A stretch of 64,000 nucleotides of DNA, taken from the NCBI GenBank assembly GCA_016212425.1, contig JACRGJ010000086.1, positions 33,016-97,015 of the forward strand, given 5' to 3'. Position numbers and translations under genes: made by a program. Positions 55,117 to 63,706 of the stretch are shown here, one piece after another. This stretch comes from Micrococcales bacterium. Lineage in GTDB: Bacteria; Actinomycetota; Actinomycetes; Actinomycetales; Microbacteriaceae. The notes under the pieces are model-generated. The model had not been told where the DNA came from. It saw only the letters and a program-made list of their open reading frames with translations, and did not search any database. Each line of letters begins with the position of its first letter. Position 1 is the first letter of the stretch.

Positions 55117-56336
55117 GACTTCGGCACCCCGAGCACCGAGGAGGTCAGCCGCGACATGGGCTCGGCGAGGGCGTTGACCGAGTCCGAGAGCTCCTTGCGC
55201 TGGGCCTGGGTCACCTGCCCGTAGGGGAGGTAGCCCGTCTGCGGGTCGTCGTATCGGGCGAGCAGGGCCTTGAGGGAGGCGAACCGCGCGTCGATGGTGC
55301 GCACCAGCGTCGCCTCGCGGGAGCCGCGGGATGCGGCGATCTCCTTCACGTTGTCGACGGCGACCTTCGCTCCCTCGAGGTTGGCGGCGAAGTCGGCCAG
55401 GTCGGTGCCGGACCACCAGTCCTCCTCGCCGGTGATCTTGAACGTCGCCACCTCGTCGAGCAGGCCGATCGCCCCGTTGGAGATCTCGCCGAGTCCGGGG
55501 GAGAAGCTCTTCCCGTGCACGAGGTCGAACAGCTTCTGCACGTCGGCGACCAGTCCGTCGGCGTAGCCGGCGCGCTCCGTCGGCGTGGAGGGGGCCCAGC
55601 CGGTATCGGCCGGCGTCCCGTCGGAGTTCACCGCGCCGGGCGCCGGCGGCCACAGGTCCTTCTCGATGCGGTGGAATCCGCGCCAGGTGCGGCCCTCGGC
55701 GAGCGCGTCGACCTCGCGGTAGTCGATCCCGGGATCGAGCTCCCCGAACGCCTCCGCGGTCGGCTCGATGCGCTCGTAGTAGGCGCGCGTCGTCACGTAC
55801 AGGGAGCGGGCTGCGGGGTCGTCGCCGCTGCGGTACGCGTCGGCGAAGCGCGTGACGGCCGGCAGCAGCTGCTCGGTCTGCGACCGGACGTAGGACACGT
55901 AGTCGGCGACCGCCTTGGACTCGCGAGCGCTGCCGTTCGAGGATGCCCGGATGCGCTCGCCGGTGACCTTCAGAGAGGCCATTCCCACCAGGTCGCCCAC
56001 CTGCCGGAAGCGGCAGGCGGTGAAGTAGCGGCCCGGCTGGAGCTGGACGACGTAGGTGATCGTCTGGCCCGGAGTGATGTTCTCCTTCTCCCCGACGACC
56101 CGCAGCTTGTCGTCGGCGAGGATCTCGAACTCGTTCGTGTCGGTGCCGGTGTTGCGGAACGTGAAGACGACGTTCCCCGCCGTGACGGTGGTCGAGGAGA
56201 CCGTGCAGCCCGTGTCAGCGGCGTCGACCGTGAGGGCGGATGCGCCGGCACCGCCGGGACGGTTGGGCACGCAGCCGGTGAGAACGACGGCGAGCAGAGC
56301 GGAGGCGGCGATCAGCGGGAGGGCGCGACGGGACAT
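55113..56336 (-). CDS. efeO: iron uptake system protein EfeO
   Basis: A 407-residue lipoprotein (lipobox C22, VVLTGC) with an N-terminal cupredoxin-like domain (about 35-130) and a C-terminal imelysin/M75 domain containing the HxxE metal motif in GFHRIEKDLW near 220. It binds iron outside the membrane and delivers it to EfeU. The lipobox in place of a plain signal peptide suits a Gram-positive surface. ATG 56336 lacks a strong ribosome binding site. The gene sits 35 bp after efeU and overlaps efeB. Confidence 0.95.
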   Translation of the reverse strand: MSRRALPLIAASALLAVVLTGCVPNRPGGAGASALTVDAADTGCTVSSTTVTAGNVVFTFRNTGTDTNEFEILADDKLRVVGEKENITPGQTITYVVQLQPGRYFTACRFRQVGDLVGMASLKVTGERIRASSNGSARESKAVADYVSYVRSQTEQLLPAVTRFADAYRSGDDPAARSLYVTTRAYYERIEPTAEAFGELDPGIDYREVDALAEGRTWRGFHRIEKDLWPPAPGAVNSDGTPADTGWAPSTPTERAGYADGLVADVQKLFDLVHGKSFSPGLGEISNGAIGLLDEVATFKITGEEDWWSGTDLADFAANLEGAKVAVDNVKEIAASRGSREATLVRTIDARFASLKALLARYDDPQTGYLPYGQVTQAQRKELSDSVNALAEPMSRLTSSVLGVPKS

Positions 56337-56370
56337 GGTCGTCCTGGCTTTCGGAGAGGGAGGGCGGCGG

Positions 56371-57249
56371 TCAGGCGGGGCGCCGCGCGGCGTCGACGGG
56401 TACGGGTTGGATCGTCCTGGCCCGACCGGCCGGCAGCTCGCTGGTCGCGCGCGGTCGCTGGCGCCGCACGAACAGGACCCCGACCACGGCGGCGTAGACG
56501 ATCCAGGAGGCCACCTGCGCCCAGGTGGGCTCGGCCGTCACGTTGAAGATCCCGGCCAGGAGCACTCCCCACCAGCTCGTCGGCGGGACCAGCGCGGTGA
56601 TGTCGTAGGCCCGAGCGGCCGCGCCCGGGAGGATGTCGGCTTCCTGCAGCTCGCCGATGCCGTAGGCGAGCACCCCGGCGGCCACGATCACCAGGAACAC
56701 CCCCGTCCAGCGGAAGAACCGGCTCAGGTCGATGCGGATGACCCCGAACGCGAGCAGGACGGACAGCACGACGGCGGTGGCGATGCCGAGGAGCGCTCCG
56801 GCGACGCCGACCGAGGCGTTCTGGGTGGCGCTGACGCTCGCCCACACGAACAGGGCCGTCTCGATGCCCTCCCTGCCGACGCTGACGACGCCGAGCACCA
56901 CCAGCGCCACGGCCGACCCGCCGATCGCGACATCGGTTCGGCTGTGCAGCTCGCTCTTCAGCGTGCGGGCGTGCCGCGCCATCCAGAGGATCATCCAGGT
57001 CACGAAGCCCACCGCGACGATCGACAGCCCGCCACCGAGAGCCTCCTGGCCCTGGAAGCTGAGGCCGTAGGGACCCCAGGTGAGGATCGCGGCCACCCCG
57101 AGCGAGAGCACGAGGGCTCCGGCGACCCCGAGCCACAGTCTCCCGAGCAGGTCGCGGCGCCCGAGCTTGGCGAGGTACGCGACGAGGATGCCGACGATGA
57201 GGCCGGCTTCGAGGCCCTCGCGCAGGCCGATGAGGTAGTTGGGGAGCAC
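56371..57249 (-). CDS. efeU: high-affinity iron permease EfeU (FTR1 family)
   Basis: A 292-residue membrane protein with seven helices and both iron-translocation motifs, REGLE in the first helix (LREGLEAGL near 9) and REGIE (GREGIETALF near 125). It passes ferric iron generated outside by EfeB. The GTG at 57249 begins the sequence just before the first helix; upstream open frame is antisense to other genes. A DtxR/IdeR-like box 65-83 bp upstream indicates iron-dependent repression of efeUOB. Confidence 0.95.
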   Translation of the reverse strand: MLPNYLIGLREGLEAGLIVGILVAYLAKLGRRDLLGRLWLGVAGALVLSLGVAAILTWGPYGLSFQGQEALGGGLSIVAVGFVTWMILWMARHARTLKSELHSRTDVAIGGSAVALVVLGVVSVGREGIETALFVWASVSATQNASVGVAGALLGIATAVVLSVLLAFGVIRIDLSRFFRWTGVFLVIVAAGVLAYGIGELQEADILPGAAARAYDITALVPPTSWWGVLLAGIFNVTAEPTWAQVASWIVYAAVVGVLFVRRQRPRATSELPAGRARTIQPVPVDAARRPA

Positions 57250-57313
57250 GGATCGGCTTTCGGTCGGACCCGTCGGGTCGTGACGTCGACGGGCGGAGCG
57301 CGCCGACAGGGGT

Positions 57314-57332
57314 GATGGTAAGCCTACCCTAA
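57314..57332 (-). promoter_or_regulatory. DtxR/IdeR-like iron box upstream of efeUOB
   Basis: On the minus strand this 19-mer begins TTAGGGTAGGCTTACC and matches the consensus TTAGGTTAGGCTAACCTAA at 14 of 19 positions by my count. It contains TAGGCT and TAGGGT, either of which could be the efeU -10, so an iron-loaded repressor would block the promoter. Confidence 0.75.
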
Positions 57333-57372
57333 CCTTGGGGATGGGCCGCGGGGCCGGTCGCCGTCCGCGCTT

Positions 57373-57387
57373 TAGGGTTGCCGGGTG
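57373..57387 (+). promoter_or_regulatory. leaderless promoter divergent from efeUOB
   Basis: TAGGGT (57373-57378), 6-nt spacer, GTG at 57385; about 40 bp from the iron box. Confidence 0.6.
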
Positions 57388-57810
57388 AGCGATGAGCGGA
57401 CGCGCGCCGGTGCCGGGTCGACGGTGGTGGCCGTGCTGCTCGCCGTGATCGTCGGGCTCTTCGTCGGCGGGATCACGAGCTTCACCCACCGGCAGTGGCC
57501 GCTGAGCCTGGGCAGCGTGCGCCTGCCGCTCGGCCTGCTGGTGGGCATCGCCATCGTGGCCGCGGTCGTCATCGGCATCCGGCTGGCCTTCCGGAGCAGG
57601 ATCGTCGCCCTCGGCGCGGCGGTCGGCGTGCTGGCCGCGATCGCGGTGCTGGCCTCGCGCGGGCCGGGCGGGGCGGTGGTCATCCTGCAGGACTGGGTCG
57701 GCTGGACCTGGGTGATCGCCCCCGCGGCGATCGCGGCGGTCACGGTGACGCGGCCCCGGCGCAGGCGACACCACTCCGTCGCGTCCGGCGCCGATCGTCC
57801 CGCCGAATAG
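57385..57810 (+). CDS. four-helix membrane protein upstream of fdxA
   Basis: A 141-residue hydrophobic protein with helices at about 12-31, 44-65, 70-88 and 98-118 and an Arg/His-rich C-terminus. It looks like the small DUF6113-type membrane proteins that precede fdxA in actinobacteria; this family assignment is from memory and moderate. GTG 57385 follows TAGGGT by 6 nt. The TAG stop at 57808-57810 is also the start of the fdxA -10 element. Confidence 0.72.
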   Translation: MSDERTRAGAGSTVVAVLLAVIVGLFVGGITSFTHRQWPLSLGSVRLPLGLLVGIAIVAAVVIGIRLAFRSRIVALGAAVGVLAAIAVLASRGPGGAVVILQDWVGWTWVIAPAAIAAVTVTRPRRRRHHSVASGADRPAE

Positions 57811-57822
57811 AATCTCCCGGTG
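57808..57822 (+). promoter_or_regulatory. leaderless promoter of fdxA sharing the upstream stop codon
   Basis: TAGAAT (57808-57813), 6-nt spacer CTCCCG, GTG at 57820. It has the best match to TATAAT among the leaderless set. Confidence 0.68.
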
Positions 57823-58137
57823 ACCTACGTCATCGCTCAGCCCTGTGTCGACGTCAAGGACCTCGCCTGCATCGACGAGTGTCCTGTCGATTGCATCTAC
57901 GTGGGCGAGCGGATGCTCTACATCCAGCCCGACGAGTGCGTCGACTGCGGTGCCTGCGAGCCGGTGTGCCCCGTGGAGGCGATCTTCTACGAGGACGACC
58001 TCCCGGAGAAGTGGAAGGACTACTACACCGCGAACGTCGAGTTCTTCAGCGAACTCGGCTCGCCTGGCGGGGCCGCGAAAGTGGGCGACCTGCACCGCGA
58101 CCACCCGCTGATCGCGGCACTTCCCGCGCAGGCGTAA
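57820..58137 (+). CDS. fdxA: seven-iron ferredoxin
   Basis: A 105-residue soluble electron carrier with one 3Fe-4S and one 4Fe-4S cluster. C9, C17 and C50 are placed like the 3Fe ligands and C21, C40, C43 and C46 like the 4Fe ligands of Azotobacter ferredoxin I; the residue that would complete the first cluster is absent, as in that protein. C25 is an extra cysteine. A typical actinobacterial tail of about 50 residues follows. The GTG start follows TAGAAT by 6 nt. dapC follows after 20 bp, a conserved pairing. Confidence 0.97.
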   Translation: MTYVIAQPCVDVKDLACIDECPVDCIYVGERMLYIQPDECVDCGACEPVCPVEAIFYEDDLPEKWKDYYTANVEFFSELGSPGGAAKVGDLHRDHPLIAALPAQA

Positions 58138-58157
58138 CCGCGGCAGGCTCGCCCCGG

Positions 58158-59246
58158 ATGCCCCTGGATCTGCCCGACTTCCCCTGGGACGAGCTCGCCG
58201 CGCCCGCTCGCACCGCCCGGGAGCATCCGGACGGGATCGTCGACCTCTCCGTCGGCTCCCCGGTCGACCCGACGCCGGAGGTCGTTCGCGTTGCGCTCGC
58301 CGCGGCCACGGATGCCCACGGCTACCCGGCGACCGCGGGCACGCCCGCCCTGCGCGAGGCCATCGTCGCCTGGTTCGCGCGCCGACGCGGAGTGACCGAT
58401 CTCACGGTCGAGGACGTGCTCCCCACCATCGGCTCGAAGGAGATCGTCGCGCTGCTGCCCACCCTGCTCGGGCTCGGCGCAGAGGACGTCATCGTGCGCC
58501 CCACCCTCGCCTACCCCACCTACGCGGTCGGCGCTGCACTCGCGGGAGCGCGCTCGGTCGCCGCGGACGACCCCGACGACTGGCCGGAGGGCACCCGGCT
58601 CGTCTGGCTCAACACGCCGCGCAATCCGGACGGCGACGTGCTCTCCGTCCCCTTCCTGGCGCGCGTCGTGGAGCGTGCCCGCGAGGTCGGTGCGATCGTC
58701 GCGTCGGACGAGTGCTACGCGGAGCTGGACTGGCGCGGTGAGGGTCCATCGCCCAGCGTGCTGGATCCGCAGGTCACCGGCGGAACGCGCCGCGGCATCC
58801 TCTCGGTGTACTCGCTGAGCAAGCAGTCGAATCTGGCGGGGTACCGTTCCGCCTTCGTCGCCGGCGGCCGCGACCTCGTGGCGCGCCTGCTGCTCGCGCG
58901 CAAGCACGCGGGACTGATCCCGCCCGCGCCGGTGCAGGCGGCCACCGCGGCGGCGCTCGGCGACGACGCGCACGTGCGGGCGCAGCGCCGGCTCTACCGT
59001 GCCCGTCGGGAACGGCTCGCGGCGGCGCTCGCCGGCGCGGGCTTCCGCCTGGAAGGGGGTGACGCGGGGTTGTACCTGTGGGCGACCCGCGACGAGGACT
59101 GCTGGGCGTCCGTCGCCGCCCTGGCCGACCGCGGCATCCTGGTGGCCCCCGGGTCGTTCTACGGTGCGGCGGGCGCGGGTCACGTGCGGGTCGCCCTCAC
59201 CGCGACGGACGAGCGGATCGACGCCGCCGTCCGGCGGCTGTCCTGA
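58158..59246 (+). CDS. dapC: succinyldiaminopimelate transaminase
   Basis: A 362-residue class I aminotransferase. The PLP lysine is K222 in SLSKQSNLAGYR, the actinobacterial DapC form; VWLNTPRNPDGDVLS shows Arg and Asp where NTPSNPTG is usual, and SDECYAELDW carries the PLP-ring Asp. DapC makes N-succinyl-LL-diaminopimelate for lysine and peptidoglycan. ATG 58158 fits fold start; a variant -10 CAGGCT (58144-58149) ends 8 nt upstream, so it might be transcribed separately from fdxA, only 20 bp away. Confidence 0.92.
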   Translation: MPLDLPDFPWDELAAPARTAREHPDGIVDLSVGSPVDPTPEVVRVALAAATDAHGYPATAGTPALREAIVAWFARRRGVTDLTVEDVLPTIGSKEIVALLPTLLGLGAEDVIVRPTLAYPTYAVGAALAGARSVAADDPDDWPEGTRLVWLNTPRNPDGDVLSVPFLARVVERAREVGAIVASDECYAELDWRGEGPSPSVLDPQVTGGTRRGILSVYSLSKQSNLAGYRSAFVAGGRDLVARLLLARKHAGLIPPAPVQAATAAALGDDAHVRAQRRLYRARRERLAAALAGAGFRLEGGDAGLYLWATRDEDCWASVAALADRGILVAPGSFYGAAGAGHVRVALTATDERIDAAVRRLS

Positions 59247-59319
59247 CGCGTCCGTTGTGGCCGACCTCCATCCGCGCCGGGCCGCTTCCGTCGGGAAACG
59301 ACGTAGGTTCGGCCCCGGT

Positions 59320-59334
59320 TAGGCTGTAGCGGTG
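59320..59334 (+). promoter_or_regulatory. leaderless promoter of gltA
   Basis: TAGGCT (59320-59325), 6-nt spacer GTAGCG, GTG at 59332. Confidence 0.65.
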
Positions 59335-60630
59335 AGTGATTCCCACGCCCGCGACACCGTGACGCTGTCGTTCCCGGGCGGCTCGGCGGAGCTGCCGATC
59401 GTCCGGGCGGTCGAGGGCAAGGACTCGATCGACATCTCGACGCTGTCTCGGCAAGCCGGTCTCACCACCCTCGATCAGGGCTTCGTGAACACCGCCGCCA
59501 CCCGGAGCGCGATCACCTACATCGACGGCGATGCCGGCATCCTGCGCTATCGGGGGTACGCCATCGAGGACCTCGCGCGGAACTCCACCTACCTCGAGGT
59601 CGCCTGGCTGCTCATCTACGGCGAACTGCCCAGCGCCGACCAGCTGGCGGAGTTCGACGAGAAGGTGCGGCGGCACACGCTGCTGCACGAAGATCTCAAG
59701 CGCTTCTTCTCCGCACTGCCGCACACCGCGCATCCGATGTCCGTGCTGTCCTCCGCCGTGTCGGCGCTGTCGACCTACTACGAGGACTCGCTCGACCCGC
59801 ACGACCCCGAGAAGGTCGAGATCTCGACCATCCGGCTGCTGGCGAAGCTGCCGGTGATCGCCGCCTACGCGCACAAGAAGGCGCTCGGCCAGGCGTTCCT
59901 GTACCCGGACAACTCCCTGGGCTTCGTCGACAACTTCCTCAAGCTCAACTTCGGCAATCTCGCCGAGATCTACCAGGTCAACCCGGTGCTCACGACCGCG
60001 CTCGAGCGGTTGCTCATCCTGCACGAGGACCACGAGCAGAATGCCTCCACCTCCACCGTCCGCCTCGTCGGGTCGACGGAGGCGAACATGTTCGCCTCGA
60101 TCTCGGCGGGCATCAACGCGCTCTACGGTCCGCTGCACGGCGGGGCGAACGAGGCGGTGCTCACCATGCTCGGCGGGATCCGCGACTCGGGCGAGGGGGT
60201 GCGGCGCTTCGTCGAACGGGTGAAGAACAAGGAGGACGGGGTCAAGCTGATGGGCTTCGGGCACCGCGTCTACAAGAACTTCGACCCGCGCGCGAAGCTC
60301 GTGAAGGAGTCGGCCGACGAGGTTCTCGCGGACCTGGGAGTGCACGATCCGCTGCTGGACATCGCGAAGGAGCTCGAGGAGACGGCGCTCGCCGACGACT
60401 ACTTCCTCTCCCGCCGGCTCTACCCGAATGTCGATTTCTACACCGGCGTCATCTACAAGGCGATGGGCTTCCCGTCACGGATGTTCACGGTGCTGTTCGC
60501 GATCGGGCGTCTGCCCGGTTGGATCGCGCACTGGCGTGAGCAGAACGAGGACCGCGCCACGAAGATCGGGCGCCCGCAGCAGCTCTACGTCGGCCCCGCG
60601 CACCGCCCCTGGCCCGCCGACCGCGCCTGA
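59332..60630 (+). CDS. gltA: citrate synthase
   Basis: A 432-residue hexameric type II citrate synthase that joins oxaloacetate and acetyl-CoA. The conserved GPLHGGANEAVL (catalytic His) near 265, MGFGHRVYKNFDPRA (second His) near 305 and NVDFYTGVIYKAMG (catalytic Asp) near 365 are intact. Methylcitrate synthases share these motifs, but the length and N-terminal domain with YRGYAIEDLA favour GltA. It is transcribed singly with a leaderless start and ends at repeat copy 3. Confidence 0.96.
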   Translation: MSDSHARDTVTLSFPGGSAELPIVRAVEGKDSIDISTLSRQAGLTTLDQGFVNTAATRSAITYIDGDAGILRYRGYAIEDLARNSTYLEVAWLLIYGELPSADQLAEFDEKVRRHTLLHEDLKRFFSALPHTAHPMSVLSSAVSALSTYYEDSLDPHDPEKVEISTIRLLAKLPVIAAYAHKKALGQAFLYPDNSLGFVDNFLKLNFGNLAEIYQVNPVLTTALERLLILHEDHEQNASTSTVRLVGSTEANMFASISAGINALYGPLHGGANEAVLTMLGGIRDSGEGVRRFVERVKNKEDGVKLMGFGHRVYKNFDPRAKLVKESADEVLADLGVHDPLLDIAKELEETALADDYFLSRRLYPNVDFYTGVIYKAMGFPSRMFTVLFAIGRLPGWIAHWREQNEDRATKIGRPQQLYVGPAHRPWPADRA

Positions 60631-60696
60631 CGCACCCCCGGGGGGCCCGTCGCACCCGTCGCACCCGCGCGCCTGCCTTTCTGTGCGCCTGCCGTC

Positions 60697-60764
60697 CCGA
60701 GGGGTCGCGTTTTGTCACCAACCGCCCGCACGACGGCTCGGGTGACCACGGTGCGACCCCTCGG
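60697..60764. repeat. extragenic palindromic repeat, family A, copy 3
   Basis: CCGAGGGGTCGC (60697-60708) and GCGACCCCTCGG (60753-60764) are perfect 12-bp inverses. Inside, GTCACC (60714-60719) and GGTGAC (60741-60746) form a second stem. It lies between gltA and trmD, both plus strand, and may end the gltA transcript. Confidence 0.92.
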
Positions 60765-60785
60765 GGTGTGTGGTGCCGGGGTCGG

Positions 60786-60800
60786 TAGCCTCGACGGGTG
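60786..60800 (+). promoter_or_regulatory. leaderless promoter of trmD
   Basis: TAGCCT (60786-60791), 6-nt spacer CGACGG, GTG at 60798. Confidence 0.65.
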
Positions 60801-61493
60801 CGCATCGACGTCGTCACGATCTTCCCCGCGTTCTTCGCGGCGCTCGACGTGTCGCTGCTCGGGCGCGCGCGGCAGAGCGGGCTGATCGAGGTCCGGATCC
60901 ACGACCTCCGCGACTTCGCTCACGACCGGCACCGCACGGTCGACGACACCCCCTACGGCGGTGGCGCGGGCATGGTGATGCGCGCCGAGCCGTGGGGCGA
61001 GGCTCTGGATGCCGTGCTCACGCCCGGATCCACGCTCGTGGTCCCGACGCCGGCGGGGTCCCTCTTCACCCAGCGTCGGGCGCGGGAGCTGAGCGCCCGC
61101 CAGCACCTCGTCTTCGCCTGCGGTCGTTATGAGGGCATCGACCAGCGCGTCGTGGAGTGGGCGCGCCGCGACCACGAGGTGCTGGAGCTGAGCCTGGGCG
61201 ACTACGTCCTGAACGGCGGCGAGGTGGCGACGCTCGCGATGATCGAGGCTGCCGCGCGGGTGGTGCCGGGGATGGTCGGCAACCCCGAAAGCCTCGTCGA
61301 GGAGAGCCACGAGGAGGGCCTGCTCGAATACCCGAGCTACACGAAGCCGGCGAGCTGGCGCGGTCTGGACGTGCCGCCGATCCTCCTCAGCGGTCACCAC
61401 GGCGCCATCGCCGCCTGGCGGCGCGAGCAGTCGATCGACCGCACCCGCCGCATCCGACCCGAGCTTCTCCCCGATGACGGGACGGACCTGTAG
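60798..61493 (+). CDS. trmD: tRNA (guanine-N1)-methyltransferase
   Basis: A 231-residue SPOUT-class methyltransferase that methylates G37 next to the anticodon of tRNAs reading CNN codons, preventing +1 frameshifts. [13 protein letters not shown] near 50-62, [11 protein letters not shown] near 110 and the trefoil-knot stretch [14 protein letters not shown] near 130-143 are intact. The protein is GTG-initiated 6 nt after TAGCCT. In many bacteria trmD is cotranscribed with rpsP, rimM and rplS; here map lies antisense between trmD and rplS, so the cluster is split. Confidence 0.97.
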   Translation: MRIDVVTIFPAFFAALDVSLLGRARQSGLIEVRIHDLRDFAHDRHRTVDDTPYGGGAGMVMRAEPWGEALDAVLTPGSTLVVPTPAGSLFTQRRARELSARQHLVFACGRYEGIDQRVVEWARRDHEVLELSLGDYVLNGGEVATLAMIEAAARVVPGMVGNPESLVEESHEEGLLEYPSYTKPASWRGLDVPPILLSGHHGAIAAWRREQSIDRTRRIRPELLPDDGTDL

Positions 61494-61503
61494 TCGGCGG
61501 CGA

Positions 61504-62268
61504 TCAGCGGGCGGTGAGGACCACCGGGCCGTCGTCGGTGATCGCGATGGTGTGCTCGGAGTGGGCGCCGCGCGAACCGTCCTTCGAGCGCAGAGTCCAG
61601 CCGTCGGCATCCGTGTAGATCTCGTCGGTGCCGCGCATGAACCACGGCTCGATCGCGAACACCAGCCCCGCCCGCAGCGGCAGCCCGCGTTTCCGGCGGC
61701 CGTCGTTGGGCACATGCGGGTCGCCGTGCATGGTGCGTCCGACGCCGTGCCCGCCGAAGTCGAGGTTCACCTCGAGGCCGGCCTGATGGGCGACGCGGCC
61801 GATCGCCGCCGAGACGTCGCCCATCCGGTTGCCGGGTCGCGCCTGCGCGATGCCCGCCTCGAGGGCGCTCTCGGTGAGCGCGATCAGCTCGAGATCCTCG
61901 TCGCGGGGCGTGCCCACGACGATCGAGAGCGCGGTGTCGGCCACCCAGCCGTGCAGCTTGGCGGCGAAGTCGAGCGAGAGCAGGTCGCCGTCCCGGAGCC
62001 GGTAATCGCGGGGGAGCCCGTGCAGCACCGCGTCATTGACCGAGAGGCAGATCACCTTGCCGAAGGGCGAGGCACCGAAGGAGGGGTGGTAGTCGATGTA
62101 GCAGCTCTCGGCGCCCGCGTCGCGGATCAACTCGTGCGCGAGGGCATCGAGCTCGAGCAGATTCACGCCCACGTCCGCCGCGTCGCGCGTCGCCTCGAGC
62201 ACGGAGGCGGCGAATGCCCCGGCGGGGCGCATCTCCTCGATCTCGGCGGGCGTGTGCAGTTCGATCAC
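61504..62268 (-). CDS. map: type I methionine aminopeptidase
   Basis: A 254-residue metalloprotease that removes the initiator methionine. The five metal ligands are recognisable: Asp in [17 protein letters not shown] (two Asp, near 97 and 108), His in [11 protein letters not shown] near 171, and Glu in FAIEPWF and HSEHTIAI. There is no zinc-finger extension, so it is the short MetAP form. GTG 62268 follows TAGGGT by 7 nt on the minus strand, supporting this start over any upstream one. It diverges from rplS. Confidence 0.95.
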   Translation of the reverse strand: MIELHTPAEIEEMRPAGAFAASVLEATRDAADVGVNLLELDALAHELIRDAGAESCYIDYHPSFGASPFGKVICLSVNDAVLHGLPRDYRLRDGDLLSLDFAAKLHGWVADTALSIVVGTPRDEDLELIALTESALEAGIAQARPGNRMGDVSAAIGRVAHQAGLEVNLDFGGHGVGRTMHGDPHVPNDGRRKRGLPLRAGLVFAIEPWFMRGTDEIYTDADGWTLRSKDGSRGAHSEHTIAITDDGPVVLTAR

Positions 62269-62281
62269 CCCGAAAACCCTA
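62266..62281 (-). promoter_or_regulatory. leaderless promoter of map
   Basis: TAGGGT (62276-62281, minus strand), 7-nt spacer, GTG at 62268. Confidence 0.6.
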
Positions 62282-62310
62282 GTAGTGCACCCCCGGCCCC
62301 GCTCCGCGCT

Positions 62311-62340
62311 TTGCGCCGGCATCCGTCCCTCTGGCAGAAT
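62311..62340 (+). promoter_or_regulatory. leadered promoter of rplS
   Basis: TTGCGC (62311-62316), 18-bp spacer, CAGAAT (62335-62340), leaving a leader of about 105 nt before the rplS ATG. A leader this long in a ribosomal protein gene suggests autoregulation. Confidence 0.5.
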
Positions 62341-62452
62341 GACCCCTCGTGCCCGGCGCGGCTCTGCCACAGGGGAGCGCGGTTCCACCGGTGCACATTC
62401 CACCTCATCCACCGCGTCCGACTTGTGGCGAGCGCAGAGAGCGAATACCGCC

Positions 62453-62800
62453 ATGCACATCCTCGACGATCTCGATGCCGCGTCCCTGCGGTCCGACATC
62501 CCCGAGTTCCGCCCCGGCGACACCGTGCGCGTGCACGTCAACATCACCGAGGGCAATCGCTCCCGCATCCAGGTGTTCCAGGGCGTCGTCATCGGCCGCC
62601 AGAACGAGGGCGTCCGCGAGACCTTCACCGTCCGCAAGGTCAGCTTCCAGGTCGGCGTCGAGCGCACCTTCCCCGTGCACTCGCCGGTCATCGACCACAT
62701 CGAGATCGTGACCCGCGGCGACGTCCGCCGCGCGAAGCTCTACTACCTGCGCAAGCTCCGCGGCAAGAAGGCGAAGATCAAGGAGAAGCGCGAGTCCTAG
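62453..62800 (+). CDS. rplS: 50S ribosomal protein L19
   Basis: A 115-residue L19, located at the interface between the two ribosomal subunits. [20 protein letters not shown] near 20-40 and [18 protein letters not shown] at the C-terminus are diagnostic, and the length is typical. ATG 62453 has only a weak AGAG upstream; leader structure rather than a Shine-Dalgarno may set its translation. A 14-bp perfect hairpin follows the stop, and lepB starts downstream with its own promoter. Confidence 0.97.
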   Translation: MHILDDLDAASLRSDIPEFRPGDTVRVHVNITEGNRSRIQVFQGVVIGRQNEGVRETFTVRKVSFQVGVERTFPVHSPVIDHIEIVTRGDVRRAKLYYLRKLRGKKAKIKEKRES

Positions 62801-62813
62801 GACCCGCCGATCC

Positions 62814-62845
62814 ACCGCGCCGCCCGGTCCGCCGGGCGGCGCGGT
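62814..62845 (+). terminator. strong hairpin terminator after rplS
   Basis: ACCGCGCCGCCCGG (62814-62827) and CCGGGCGGCGCGGT (62832-62845) are perfect inverses with a TCCG tetraloop. It begins 13 nt after the rplS stop. There is no T-tract, common for GC-rich actinobacterial terminators. Confidence 0.85.
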
Positions 62846-62918
62846 CGCGTCTGCGGACCCCTCCGCTGCCACCGCGTGTCGCGTCGACGGCGCGGCGGGA
62901 GAGCGGGAATCGCCCGCT

Positions 62919-62924
62919 TATGCT
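62919..62924 (+). promoter_or_regulatory. candidate -10 of lepB
   Basis: TATGCT, 23 nt before GTG 62948; the short leader contains GAGGGGGCGG as ribosome binding site. Confidence 0.5.
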
Positions 62925-62947
62925 GGTGCCGGATCGAGGGGGCGGAT

Positions 62948-63706
62948 GTGACACCACGCACTGCGGCGGCCGGCGACACGTCGGCGCGTGTGCCGGTCGA
63001 TCCGCCGCGCGGGCGCGCTCGGCGGCTGCGCGGCTGGAAGGCGTTCCTGCGCGACGTGCTGGTCATCCTGGTGGCCGCTGTCCTGATCTCATTCCTGATC
63101 AAGACCTTCCTGATCCGCTCGTTCTACATCCCGTCCGAGTCGATGATGAACACCTTGCACGTGAACGACCGGATCATCGTCAACGAGCTCGCGCCGAAGC
63201 TCATGCCGGTGCAGCGCGGCGATGTGATCGTCTTCCGGGATCCCGGGGGCTGGCTGGACGGCTCCGGGCAGATCGCGCCCCCGAGGAGCGGACCGGGGGC
63301 GGCACTCGACCAGGTGCTCTCGGTCATCGGGCTCACCGCCCCGGACAGCAACGACCATCTCATCAAAAGGGTGATCGGGCTCCCCGGCGACAAGGTCACC
63401 TGCTGCACGAGCCTCGGCCGGGTCTCGGTCAACGGCGTCCCGCTCACCGAGCCGTACATCCTCGTCACGACCGATCAGCGCCCGTTCTCGGTGACGGTGC
63501 CGAAGAAGTCCCTCTGGGTCATGGGCGACAATCGCGGCAACTCCAAGGACTCCCGGTTCAACCAGGATCAGCCCGGCAAGGGATTCGTGCCCTACTCGGA
63601 CGTGGTGGGCCGCGCCATCCTCATCAGTTGGCCGGCCGATCGCTGGACCTGGCTCGACAACTACCCCTTCGTCTTCGCGAACGTGGACCGGAGGGGCTCC
63701 GGGTGA
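62948..63706 (+). CDS. lepB: signal peptidase I
   Basis: A 252-residue S26 peptidase that removes signal peptides of secreted proteins. A 38-residue Arg-rich cytoplasmic start precedes one transmembrane helix (about 40-58). The catalytic Ser lies in IPSESMMNTL near 70 and the general-base Lys in LIKRVIGLPGDK near 140; GDNRGNSKDSR is box E. A Gly/Pro-rich insert (about 100-125) lies between the catalytic residues. GTG 62948 is chosen from the GAGGGGG site. GTGA overlap couples rnhB. Confidence 0.95.
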   Translation: MTPRTAAAGDTSARVPVDPPRGRARRLRGWKAFLRDVLVILVAAVLISFLIKTFLIRSFYIPSESMMNTLHVNDRIIVNELAPKLMPVQRGDVIVFRDPGGWLDGSGQIAPPRSGPGAALDQVLSVIGLTAPDSNDHLIKRVIGLPGDKVTCCTSLGRVSVNGVPLTEPYILVTTDQRPFSVTVPKKSLWVMGDNRGNSKDSRFNQDQPGKGFVPYSDVVGRAILISWPADRWTWLDNYPFVFANVDRRGSG

